The notes beneath the pieces are model-generated. The model was not told where the DNA came from, made no database searches, and was given only the letters and a program-made list of their open reading frames with translations. The position numbers and the translations under genes were made by a program. A stretch of DNA of 64,000 nt from Rhodobiaceae bacterium (GTDB lineage: Bacteria; Pseudomonadota; Alphaproteobacteria; Rhizobiales; Tepidamorphaceae), in NCBI GenBank assembly GCA_020637855.1, contig JACKJR010000001.1, positions 372,001 to 436,000 on the forward strand, written 5' to 3'. Numbering within the stretch: position 1 is the stretch's first letter; every line of letters begins with the position of its first letter. Below, in pieces: positions 7,738 to 14,752 of this stretch.

Positions 7738-7861
7738 GCTGATCCACTCGCTCACCGCCCGCTGGCCGGGCATGCAAGAACGCGACGTGTTCCGCACCTT
7801 CGCGCACCGCTTGGCGCAAGTGATCAAGCGCCGCCGCGCGCATCTGCGGAGGAAGCGCTGA
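7730..7861 (+). CDS. 43-residue basic protein in the GTA head module
   Basis: A very short gene starting at ATG 7730 inside the end of the previous gene and ending in TGA whose last base begins the protease ATG (TGATG). The product is strongly basic at its C-terminus (VIKRRRAHLRRKR). I do not recognise it. The perfect coupling to both neighbours argues that it is translated. It might bind DNA or the acidic capsid scaffold, but that is a guess. Confidence 0.55.
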   Translation: MTELIHSLTARWPGMQERDVFRTFAHRLAQVIKRRRAHLRRKR

Positions 7862-8529
7862 TGGTCGCGGTGCAGCTCAAGCCTGATGAGGTGAAGTTTG
7901 CCGACATCGCGCTGGATTCGGTTGCCGGTGACGGCACGTTCACCGGCTATGCCAGCCTGTTCGAAACGCCGGACCTGTCGGGCGACATCGTTTCCGCCGG
8001 GGCCTTCGAAAAGAGCCTGAAGCGGCGTGGTGCGTCTGGCGTGCGCATGCTGTTCCAGCACGATCCGGCCGAACCGATCGGCACCTGGACCGACATTCGC
8101 GAAGACGCGCGCGGACTCTTCGCTGCGGGCCGCATCAACGCCGACGTGGCGCGTGGCCGTGAGGTGCTCTCACTGATGCGCTCCGGCGGGCTCGATGGGC
8201 TCTCCATCGGGTTCTCCACCGTGAAGAGCCGGCGCGAAGCCTCCGGTCTTCGACGCCTGCTGGAAGTCGATCTGTGGGAGATCTCCGTCGTTACCTTCCC
8301 GATGCTGCCGCAGGCACGCGTCGCGGCGGTGAAGGGCGGCCATCTTCCGAGCGAACGCGAATTCGAGCGCTGGCTGACGCGGGACGCGAAATTCAGCCGA
8401 ACTCAGGCCCGCACCATCATCGCTGCGGGTTTCAAGGCCCTGAAGACCCGGCGGGACGCGGGTGAACGGGCAGGCCAAAGCGACATCGCCACGGCCATCC
8501 GGCGGGCAACGCACCTCTTCGCGAGCTGA
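7861..8529 (+). CDS. Prohead maturation protease, HK97 family (gp4-like)
   Basis: 222 residues, phage prohead serine protease that trims the scaffold arm of the capsid protein during maturation. Visible signatures are ADIALDSV...FTGYASLFETPDLSGDIV at the N-terminus, the catalytic His in MLFQHDPAEPIGTW (near 62) and the catalytic Ser in GLDGLSIGFSTV (near 117). The region after about 160 is a basic helical tail that may act as delta/scaffold. It lies directly before the capsid gene, as in HK97-type modules. Confidence 0.92.
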   Translation: MVAVQLKPDEVKFADIALDSVAGDGTFTGYASLFETPDLSGDIVSAGAFEKSLKRRGASGVRMLFQHDPAEPIGTWTDIREDARGLFAAGRINADVARGREVLSLMRSGGLDGLSIGFSTVKSRREASGLRRLLEVDLWEISVVTFPMLPQARVAAVKGGHLPSEREFERWLTRDAKFSRTQARTIIAAGFKALKTRRDAGERAGQSDIATAIRRATHLFAS

Positions 8530-8559
8530 GCCCGCATCACCCGAACCGAAAGGACGTTC

Positions 8560-9798
8560 ATGACCAACACGCACATCCCGGCACCTGAAGCCAAGATGGC
8601 CGACGGCGCGCCGTCGAGCCTCGACGTGGTCGAGGCCTTCGACGACTTCATGCAGGCCTTCGAGGCCTTCAAGGAAACCAACGACCAGCGCCTGGCCGAA
8701 ATCGAATCCCGCGTCGGCGCCGATGTGGTCACCACCGAGAAGATGGACCGCATCAACAAGGCGCTCGACGATCTCGCCCTTAAGAGCCGGCGCCTGCCGA
8801 TCGGCGGCGAAACGCCAGCGCGCCCCAGCGAGGCCAAGCAGGCGTTCGAGGCTTACGTGCGTACCGGCGACGAGGCCCGTATGCGCCGGCTGCAGGAAAA
8901 ATCCATGACGGCGGGCACCGGCTCCGAAGGCGGCTATCTCGTCGCGCCGGAAACCGAGATCGAGATCGGCCGCAGGCTGGCGCAGGTCTCTCCCATCCGT
9001 GCGATCTCCTCGGTGCGCCAGATCAGTGCGACGACCTACAAGAAGCCGTTCGCGATCTCCGGTCCTGCCGTCGGCTGGGTCGGCGAGACCGATGCGCGGC
9101 CCGAGACGACCGCGCCGACGCTGGCCGAACTGGAGTTCCCGGCGATGGAACTCTACGCCATGCCGGCGGCGACGCAGACGCTGCTCGATGACAGTGCCGT
9201 TGATATCGACGCCTGGATCGCGCATGAGGTCGAGACCGCCTTCGCCGAGCAGGAAGGCACTGCCTTCGTCACCGGAGACGGCAACAAGAAGCCGACCGGC
9301 TTCCTCGACTACACCCAGGTTGCCGAGGCGAGCTGGGCCTGGAGCAAGATCGGCTATCTGGCGACCGGCGTCGACGGCGACTTCGCAGCGACCGACCCGG
9401 GCGACAAGCTGGTCGATCTCGTCTTCGCGCTGAAGGCCGGCTACCGCGGCAATGCCCACTTCGTCATGAACCGGAAGACGCAAGGGGAGGTGCGCAAGCT
9501 CAAGGATGGCGACGGCAACTATCTCTGGCAGCCGGGCCATCAGGCCGGCGTGCCGCCGACGCTGATGGGCTTCCCCGTCACCGAGGCCGAGGACATGCCG
9601 GATATCGGATCGGACACCACGCCGATCGCCTTCGGCGACTTCTCGCGCGGCTATCTCGTGGTCGACCGTATCGGCACCCGTATCCTGCGCGATCCATATT
9701 CCGCCAAGCCCTACGTGCTGTTCTACACGACGCGGCGCGTCGGCGGCGGCGTGCAGGATTTCGACGCCATCAAGCTGCTGAAGTTCGGCACCTCGTAA
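8560..9798 (+). CDS. Major capsid protein, HK97 fold (gp5-like)
   Basis: 412 residues. The N-terminal 110 or so residues are a charged helical delta domain (EAFDDFMQAFEAFKETNDQR). The mature fold seems to begin near MTAGTGSEGGYLVAPETE. Later conserved parts include AISSVRQISATTYKKPF, VGWVGETDARPET, AFVTGDGNKKPTGFLDY and GYLVVDRIGTRILRDPY. The usual cleavage site for the upstream protease would be just before the MTAG stretch. RBS GAAAGGA lies upstream of ATG 8560. An intrinsic-terminator-like hairpin follows at 9852-9897. Confidence 0.95.
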   Translation: MTNTHIPAPEAKMADGAPSSLDVVEAFDDFMQAFEAFKETNDQRLAEIESRVGADVVTTEKMDRINKALDDLALKSRRLPIGGETPARPSEAKQAFEAYVRTGDEARMRRLQEKSMTAGTGSEGGYLVAPETEIEIGRRLAQVSPIRAISSVRQISATTYKKPFAISGPAVGWVGETDARPETTAPTLAELEFPAMELYAMPAATQTLLDDSAVDIDAWIAHEVETAFAEQEGTAFVTGDGNKKPTGFLDYTQVAEASWAWSKIGYLATGVDGDFAATDPGDKLVDLVFALKAGYRGNAHFVMNRKTQGEVRKLKDGDGNYLWQPGHQAGVPPTLMGFPVTEAEDMPDIGSDTTPIAFGDFSRGYLVVDRIGTRILRDPYSAKPYVLFYTTRRVGGGVQDFDAIKLLKFGTS

Positions 9799-9851
9799 GC
9801 CTGAAGATCCCCCGTCCCGCATGCTCAGCCTCCCGGCGTGCGGGGAACCTC

Positions 9852-9897
9852 CCAACGGCCTCGCCACCTTTCATCAGGTGCGGGGCCGTTGGTTTTT
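9852..9897 (+). terminator. Intrinsic terminator-like hairpin after the capsid gene
   Basis: CCAACGGCCTCGCCACCT (9852-9869) pairs with AGGTGCGGGGCCGTTGG (9876-9892), with one T:G wobble and one bulge, a six-base loop, and then TTTTT at 9893-9897. It lies inside the structural operon between capsid and head-tail connector genes. Read-through must be possible if the tail genes lack their own promoter. Confidence 0.85.
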
Positions 9898-9921
9898 GAC
9901 GGCTTCCCGGAGTGACATATC

Positions 9922-10494
9922 ATGACCATGATCCTGGTGACGCCGCCGGCGTCCGAGCCGGTATCGCTGGCCGAAGCCAAGTCGTTTCTGAAGCTCGACT
10001 CGGGCGACGACGATACGCTCATCGATACGCTGATCGCCACGGCGCGGGTCGCGCTTGAATTGCGCACCGGACGGCATTTCGTCACGCAAGCCTGGCGCTA
10101 TGTGCGCGATGCCTGGCCATCGAGCCGGCTGGTTTCCCTGCCTGCTTCGCCGCTGATCTCCGTCAACGCTGTGACCATCTATGACGATGACGGCAACCCA
10201 ACCGTGCTGCCAGCAACGGATTACATTGTCGACACCGCAAGCGTGCCGCCGCGCCTCAAGTTGCGCTCTTCCGCAATCGCCGATCCGGGACAGGCTCTCA
10301 ACGGTATCGAGATCGACCTGACAGCAGGATACGGCACTGCTTCGGATGTTCCCGCGCCGCTGAAAACCGCGATCCTGCAACTCGTCGCCCATTGGTACGA
10401 GACCCGAGAGCCGGTCGCCTTCGGCGATGCGGCCTCGCCGGTACCTGATACGGTTGCAGCGCTGATCGCACCGTACAAATTGGTGGCGTTATGA
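9922..10494 (+). CDS. Head-tail connector/adaptor (GTA gp6-like)
   Basis: 190 residues. The N-terminal half has the connector pattern SLAEAKSFLKLDSGDDDTLI...ARVALELRTGRHF found in phage gp6-like head-tail connectors (phiE125 gp8 family). The C-terminal half has the ALNGIEIDLTAGYG...LKTAILQLVAHWYETREP helix typical of the same family. In RcGTA this protein forms the adaptor ring under the portal. It ends in ATGA overlapping the next gene. Confidence 0.88.
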   Translation: MTMILVTPPASEPVSLAEAKSFLKLDSGDDDTLIDTLIATARVALELRTGRHFVTQAWRYVRDAWPSSRLVSLPASPLISVNAVTIYDDDGNPTVLPATDYIVDTASVPPRLKLRSSAIADPGQALNGIEIDLTAGYGTASDVPAPLKTAILQLVAHWYETREPVAFGDAASPVPDTVAALIAPYKLVAL

Positions 10495-10808
10495 TCGGCG
10501 CCATGCGCCACCGCCTCGTGCTGGAAACGCCGGTGGATACGCCGGATGGCGCGGGCGGTGCATCGCGGACTTGGAGTGCCGTCGCGACGCTCTGGGCGGG
10601 CCTGCGTCCGCTCAATGCCGGCGAACGCGTCGATGCCGATGCGCAGGAGCACAGCATCACCCACCGTGTCCTGGTCCGCTGGCGCGATGGCGTGTCCGCT
10701 GAAGACCGCTTCGTCCTCGGTGCGCGCATCTTTGAAATACGCAGCGTGAGCGATCCCGACGAGCGTCAGCGCTATCTCAACATCGATGTCGAGGAGGTGT
10801 CGCGATGA
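10491..10808 (+). CDS. Head closure/stopper protein (GTA gp7-like)
   Basis: 105 residues of the phage head-tail joining (SPP1 gp16/HK97 gp10) type. Visible signatures are MRHRLVLETPVDTPDGAGGA, WAGLRPLNAGERVDADAQ, the HRVLVRWRDGVSAEDRFVLG strand pair, and the ending FEIRSVSDPDERQRYLNI. It overlaps both neighbours by four bases (ATGA at each end), so translation is coupled. It caps the filled head. Confidence 0.88.
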   Translation: MIGAMRHRLVLETPVDTPDGAGGASRTWSAVATLWAGLRPLNAGERVDADAQEHSITHRVLVRWRDGVSAEDRFVLGARIFEIRSVSDPDERQRYLNIDVEEVSR

Positions 10809-11215
10809 TTGCCGACAGCCTCGACAAAACGCAGAGCGCCTATGCCGGTCAGTTGCTCGCAGACAGTGCGCTGACCACGGCGCTGGGCGGAGCACGTGTC
10901 TATGACGCCGTGCCGCACTCACAAAGTTTTCCCTATGTGGTGCTAGGCTCAGGCGTTGCGCGGGATTGGTCCGGGCAAGGCACGCCGGGCTCTGAACTGA
11001 CGCTCGCCTTCGATGTCTATTCCCGCAGCCATGGTCGCAGCGAGGTGGCGCAGCTTGCGGGCCTTGTCTCTGATGCGCTGACCGCAAGCGACCCGTCGGT
11101 CTCCGGCTACCGCGTCGTTCTTGCCGAAGTGACGCGGATCGAAACCGACCGCCTCAAGGACGCGAAAACCTACCGTGCGCGCATCACCCTGCGCGTGCTC
11201 GTCGAGCCTGCCTGA
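10805..11215 (+). CDS. Tail terminator protein, DUF3168 type (GTA gp8-like)
   Basis: 136 residues. DUF3168 signatures are LGGARVYDAVPHSQSFPYVV near 30-50 and LAFDVYSRSHGRSEVAQLAG, and the end DAKTYRARITLRVLVEP is the family's final strand. In RcGTA this ring joins the head stopper to the tail tube. It starts in ATGA overlap with gp7. Confidence 0.88.
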   Translation: MIADSLDKTQSAYAGQLLADSALTTALGGARVYDAVPHSQSFPYVVLGSGVARDWSGQGTPGSELTLAFDVYSRSHGRSEVAQLAGLVSDALTASDPSVSGYRVVLAEVTRIETDRLKDAKTYRARITLRVLVEPA

Positions 11216-11252
11216 GGCAGGTCTTTCCAACACCAGAAATGGAGACGCGCGC

Positions 11253-11666
11253 ATGGGCGCACAAAAGGGCAGGGACCTTGTCCTCAAACTCGACAGCGAC
11301 GGGCTGGGCACGTTCCAGACCGTCGCGGGCTTGCGTACCCGCAGCCTTTCCTTCAACGCCGAAACCGTCGACATCACCCATGGCGAGAGCGCCGGGCGCT
11401 GGCGCGAACTGCTCGCAGGCGCCGGTGTGCGCCGCGCCTCGCTCTCGGGCGCCGGTATCTTCAAGGACGGCACGTCGGACGAGCTGGTTCGCGCGATATT
11501 CTTCGACGGGTTGATCCGCGACTGGCAGGTGATCATCCCCGACTTCGGTACCGTCGAGGGTGTGTTCCAGGTGGTAGCCCTCGATTATGCCGGCAGCCAC
11601 GACGGCGCGGTGACCTTCGAGATCGCGCTTGAATCTGCTGGCGAACTCACCTTCGCGGCAGCCTGA
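11253..11666 (+). CDS. Major tail tube protein (GTA gp9-like)
   Basis: 137 residues of the TP901-1 tail-tube family: GAQKGRDLVLKLDSDGLGTF, TRSLSFNAETVDITHGES, GVRRASLSGAGIFKDG and a C-terminal GAVTFEIALESAGELTF. It polymerises into the tail tube. I use ATG 11253 with GGAGA upstream; the longer frame from 11175 reads through the preceding gene. High expression would be expected for this protein, yet it lies downstream of the hairpin at 9852. Confidence 0.9.
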   Translation: MGAQKGRDLVLKLDSDGLGTFQTVAGLRTRSLSFNAETVDITHGESAGRWRELLAGAGVRRASLSGAGIFKDGTSDELVRAIFFDGLIRDWQVIIPDFGTVEGVFQVVALDYAGSHDGAVTFEIALESAGELTFAAA

Positions 11667-11668
11667 CC

Positions 11669-12058
11669 ATGACGGAGCGACGCGCAAATCGCCGCCGTGG
11701 CGAGATCGAGGCCGAGCTTGCCGGCGAGCGGCACATCCTGTGCCTGACGCTGGGTGCGCTGGCGGAACTGGAAACCGCCTTCGGCGTCGATGACCTTGCC
11801 GGGCTTGCCGATCGGTTTTCGTCCGGCCGCCTGTCCAGCCGCGACATCAGCGTCATCCTCGCTGCCGCCCTGCGCGGTGGCGGCAACTCACTTCGTGAGG
11901 ACGAATTGGCGAGCCTCTCCACGGACGGCGGTGCAGCGGGTCTTGTCGCCATCGTCAGCGATCTTTTCGCTGCAACATTCGGGCAAGTCAGCGACGGCAG
12001 CCGCGCGGAGGGCGGCCCCGAAAACCCTCCGCCAGTCACTTCCCCTGGGTGCAGCTGA
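11669..12058 (+). CDS. GTA gp10-like tail assembly protein
   Basis: 129 residues. The N-terminal RRGEIEAELAGERHILCLTLG is typical of the gene-transfer-agent gp10 (DUF3356/tail tube chaperone-like) family, followed by LAELETAFGVDDLAGLADRF and helical segments. Its partner gene begins in the last base of its stop codon (TGATG), an arrangement like the G/GT chaperone pairs of phages. Function: probable chaperone for tape measure and tube assembly (inferred). Confidence 0.8.
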   Translation: MTERRANRRRGEIEAELAGERHILCLTLGALAELETAFGVDDLAGLADRFSSGRLSSRDISVILAAALRGGGNSLREDELASLSTDGGAAGLVAIVSDLFAATFGQVSDGSRAEGGPENPPPVTSPGCS

Positions 12059-12207
12059 TGCATCTCGGCTTCGGCGTGCTGAAGCTCTCGCCGCAGGCCT
12101 TCTGGAGAATGACGCTTTCCGAGATTTCTGCCGCTACTCATCCGCCAAGCGCGTCTCCTCCTGACGCGAAGACTTTGCATGCGCTGATGCGCCAATACCC
12201 GGATTGA
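12058..12207 (+). CDS. Small tail assembly chaperone (GTA gp10.1-like)
   Basis: A 49-residue gene starting in the stop codon of the previous one. The product opens MHLGFGVLKLSPQAFWRMTL, close to the rcc01693/phage_TAC family pattern (G...L..SP..FW.MT..E). It ends DAKTLHALMRQYPD, 13 bases before the tape measure gene. In phage terms it corresponds to the second tail chaperone. It is well supported by the signature and by coupling. Confidence 0.85.
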   Translation: MHLGFGVLKLSPQAFWRMTLSEISAATHPPSASPPDAKTLHALMRQYPD

Positions 12208-12220
12208 GGGAGGACCAGGC

Positions 12221-12775
12221 ATGGACCAGCCTGACGACATCACCGTCCGCGTCGATGCGGATCTGACCGCCTTTCGCGCCGATCTCACCGAAGCGACCCG
12301 CATGGCCGACCGCTTCGGCCGTTCGATGACATCGGCCTTGTCGTCGGCTGTCGTACGTGGCCGCGACTTCGGCGATGTTCTTCGTGGCCTCGCGTTGCGG
12401 CTCTCCGATATCGCGGTCAAGGCGGCACTGAAGCCTTTCGAAAACGCAATCTCCAACACGCTTGGCAGCACTTTTGCGGGGCTCACCGGCGGCATGCGCA
12501 CCTTCGCATCCGGCGGTGTCGTCAACGGCGCGGCAGGCTTTGCCAATCCGCTCGGTCATCTCGGCGTTCTGGGCGAGGCCGGACCTGAAGCGATTCTGCC
12601 GCTGGCGCGCGGGGCCGACGGTCAGCTTGGCGTGCGCGCAGGCGATGGCAGCGGCAAGCCGGTCAGCGTCACCGTCAACATCTCCACCAACGATGCGGCG
12701 TCCTTCAACGCCGCACGCGGTCAGGTCGAGGGTGCGATTGCCCGCGCCGTGCGCCGTGGCGCGCGCACGCTTTGA
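12221..12775 (+). CDS. Short tail tape measure protein (GTA gp11-like)
   Basis: 184 residues. The N-terminal IRVDADL-type start (VRVDADLTAFRADLTEATRM) and DVLRGLALRLSDIAVKAALK helix are followed by the glycine-rich FASGGVVNGAAGF and HLGVLGEAGPEAILPL motif found near the ends of tape measure proteins. The C-terminal VTVNISTNDAASFNAARGQV is also family-typical. Tape measure length sets tail length, so this very short form predicts a short tail, as in RcGTA. No transmembrane array or long coiled coil of a full phage tape measure is present. Confidence 0.88.
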   Translation: MDQPDDITVRVDADLTAFRADLTEATRMADRFGRSMTSALSSAVVRGRDFGDVLRGLALRLSDIAVKAALKPFENAISNTLGSTFAGLTGGMRTFASGGVVNGAAGFANPLGHLGVLGEAGPEAILPLARGADGQLGVRAGDGSGKPVSVTVNISTNDAASFNAARGQVEGAIARAVRRGARTL

Positions 12776-12783
12776 GGTAACCC

Positions 12784-13410
12784 ATGGCATTTCACGAAGT
12801 CGATTTTCCTCTTGCCCTGTCGCGGCGTGTCTCCGGCGGGCCGGAGCGGCGCACCGAGATCGTCGCGCTGATTTCCGGCCATGAGGAACGCAACCAGCTC
12901 TGGGCGGATTCGCGCAGGCGTTACGATGCAGGCACTGGCCTGCGCGCGCTCGATGACATCCACACGCTGGTCGCTTTCTTCGAGGCGAGGCGCGGGCGCT
13001 TTCACGGCTTCCGCTTCCGCGATCCGGCCGACCACAAGTCCTGCGCGCCGACGGGCGCACCTGCCGCGACGGATCAGTCCATCGGTACCGGCGACGGTGC
13101 AACTGTCAGTTTCCAGCTTGCCAAGACCTATGGAGCAGGCACGAGCGACTGGGTGCGCAAGATAACCAAGCCGGTCAGCGGTTCGGTCCTGATCGCGCTC
13201 GACGGCATACCTCAATCAAGCGGCTTCAGCGTCGATGATGCGACCGGCGTCGTCACCTTCGATTCTGCCCCCGGCGTTGGCGTTGCGGTCACGGCGGGCT
13301 TCAAGTTCGATGTGCCGGTGCGCTTCGATACTGACCGGCTCGATGTTGATCTCGATGCCTTTGCCGCCGGTTCCGCGCCGCATGTTCCGCTGGTCGAGAT
13401 CAGAGTTTAA
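12784..13410 (+). CDS. DUF2460 distal tail protein (GTA gp12-like)
   Basis: 208 residues, DUF2460. The start AFHEVDFPLALSRRVSGGPE, ERRTEIVALISGHEERNQLW and FFEARRGRFHGFRFRDPADH are family signatures. The second half is beta-rich (GDGATVSFQLAKTYG, SGSVLIALDGIPQSSGFSVD) and ends LVEIRV. In RcGTA it forms the distal tail ring to which the baseplate hub binds. Confidence 0.92.
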   Translation: MAFHEVDFPLALSRRVSGGPERRTEIVALISGHEERNQLWADSRRRYDAGTGLRALDDIHTLVAFFEARRGRFHGFRFRDPADHKSCAPTGAPAATDQSIGTGDGATVSFQLAKTYGAGTSDWVRKITKPVSGSVLIALDGIPQSSGFSVDDATGVVTFDSAPGVGVAVTAGFKFDVPVRFDTDRLDVDLDAFAAGSAPHVPLVEIRV

Positions 13411-13413
13411 ATC

Positions 13414-14310
13414 ATGCGAAATTTCGAACCTGATTTTGCCGCGCACCTGGCGAGCGGCGCGACGACGCTGTGCTGGTGCTGGCGGCTGGAACGCGTCGAC
13501 GGTGCGGTGCTCGGTTTCACCGATCACGACAGGTCCGTGACTGTGGGCGGAATTGTGCATGAACCCGAGACGGGCCTGAGTGCGTCAGCCACGGAAACCG
13601 CATCCGGCTTTGCCGTCGACAATACCGAGGTCGCAGGCGTACTCGACAGCACGCGCATCAAGGCGTCCGACCTCGAGAACGGCCTCTATGACGGCGCGAC
13701 GGTCTCCGTCTACCGCGTCAACTGGCAGGACCCGGCCTCGCATGCGCTGCTGCATGTGGCAACGCTCGGCGAAGTGACCCGCAGCGGCACCGGCTTCACC
13801 GCCGAACTGCGCGGCCTTGCGCAAAGCCTGAATGTCGAGAAGGGGCGCCTGTTTCAATATGCCTGCGATGCGGAGTTGGGCGATGCCCGCTGCGGCGTCG
13901 ATCTGGAGGACAGCGCCTATGCCGGTTCGGGCACGGTCGATATCGCAAGCGATACGCGTAGTTTCACCGCCAGCGGTATCGACGCCTTCGCGGCCGCCTG
14001 GTTCACCCATGGTCTGCTGACATGGACCTCCGGCGCAAACACCGGTGCTGTGTCACGTATCAAGCGTCATCGGCTTGAGAGTGGCGCAGTCATCATCGAA
14101 CTCTGGGACGCACCGTCCGGCACGCTTGCTCCGGGCGATGCCTTCGACATCGTCGCCGGTTGCGACAAGACCGCGCCGACATGCCGCGACAAGTTCGTCA
14201 ACCTGCTCAACTATCGCGGCTTCCCGCACATGCCGGGCAACGACTTCCTGTTCGCCTATCCCGGCAGCGACGACACGGTCCATGACGGCGGCTCGCTCGG
14301 CCATGAGTGA
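13414..14310 (+). CDS. DUF2163 tail hub protein (GTA gp13-like)
   Basis: 298 residues. The N-terminus FEPDFAAHLASGATTLCWCW with RLERVDGAVLGFTDHDRSVT is the DUF2163 signature. The C-terminal part carries conserved cysteines (YACDAELGDARCGVDLE; DIVAGCDKTAPTCRDKF; then NYRGFPHMPGNDFLF), as in the phage_BR0599 domain. In RcGTA the hub carries an iron-sulfur cluster bound by such cysteines; the same role is possible here by analogy. It overlaps the peptidase gene by eight bases. Confidence 0.92.
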   Translation: MRNFEPDFAAHLASGATTLCWCWRLERVDGAVLGFTDHDRSVTVGGIVHEPETGLSASATETASGFAVDNTEVAGVLDSTRIKASDLENGLYDGATVSVYRVNWQDPASHALLHVATLGEVTRSGTGFTAELRGLAQSLNVEKGRLFQYACDAELGDARCGVDLEDSAYAGSGTVDIASDTRSFTASGIDAFAAAWFTHGLLTWTSGANTGAVSRIKRHRLESGAVIIELWDAPSGTLAPGDAFDIVAGCDKTAPTCRDKFVNLLNYRGFPHMPGNDFLFAYPGSDDTVHDGGSLGHE

Positions 14311-14749
14311 CATGCGGGAACGCATCGTCGCCGAGGCAAAAAGCTGGCTCGGCACGCCGTACCACCATCGTGCCAGTAGGAAAGGCGCAGGCGCCGATTG
14401 CCTTGGGTTGCTGCGTGGCGTCTGGCGTGCCTGCATCGGCGACGAACCGCTCGCCGTACCACCCTATACCGGAAGCTGGGCCGATGCCGGTGGCGGCGAG
14501 CCACTGCTGATAGCGGCGCGTTCTGCGCTGATCGAATGCCGGTCCGATGCGATTTTGCGGCCCGGTGACGTCATCGTCTTTCGCGTCGGCCCTGCGAACG
14601 TCGCCAAACATGCCGGCATCGCGATAGCGCCCGACCGCATGATTCATGCCTGGGAAGCCGCCGGCGTCGTCGAGACGCGGCTCGCCCCCTGGTGGACGCG
14701 GCGCGTCGCCGGCGTCTTCGCCTTTCCCGGCTGCAGCGAGGAAATCTGA
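14303..14749 (+). CDS. NlpC/P60 cell-wall peptidase (GTA gp14-like)
   Basis: 148 residues. Catalytic Cys in KGAGADCLGLLRGVW (near residue 33) and catalytic His in VAKHAGIAIAPDRMIHAWE (near 102) identify an NlpC/P60 cysteine peptidase. In RcGTA this tail-tip enzyme digests periplasmic peptidoglycan cross-links during DNA entry. I use ATG 14303, within the end of gp13; ATG 14312 is an alternative. The next gene begins after three bases. Confidence 0.9.
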   Translation: MSDMRERIVAEAKSWLGTPYHHRASRKGAGADCLGLLRGVWRACIGDEPLAVPPYTGSWADAGGGEPLLIAARSALIECRSDAILRPGDVIVFRVGPANVAKHAGIAIAPDRMIHAWEAAGVVETRLAPWWTRRVAGVFAFPGCSEEI

Positions 14750-14752
14750 TCC

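Noticed and set aside
8170..9867. Long minus-strand open frame (565 residues) across the capsid and protease genes
   Set aside because: It is the antisense shadow of GC-rich coding sequence; the plus strand has clear capsid and protease signatures.
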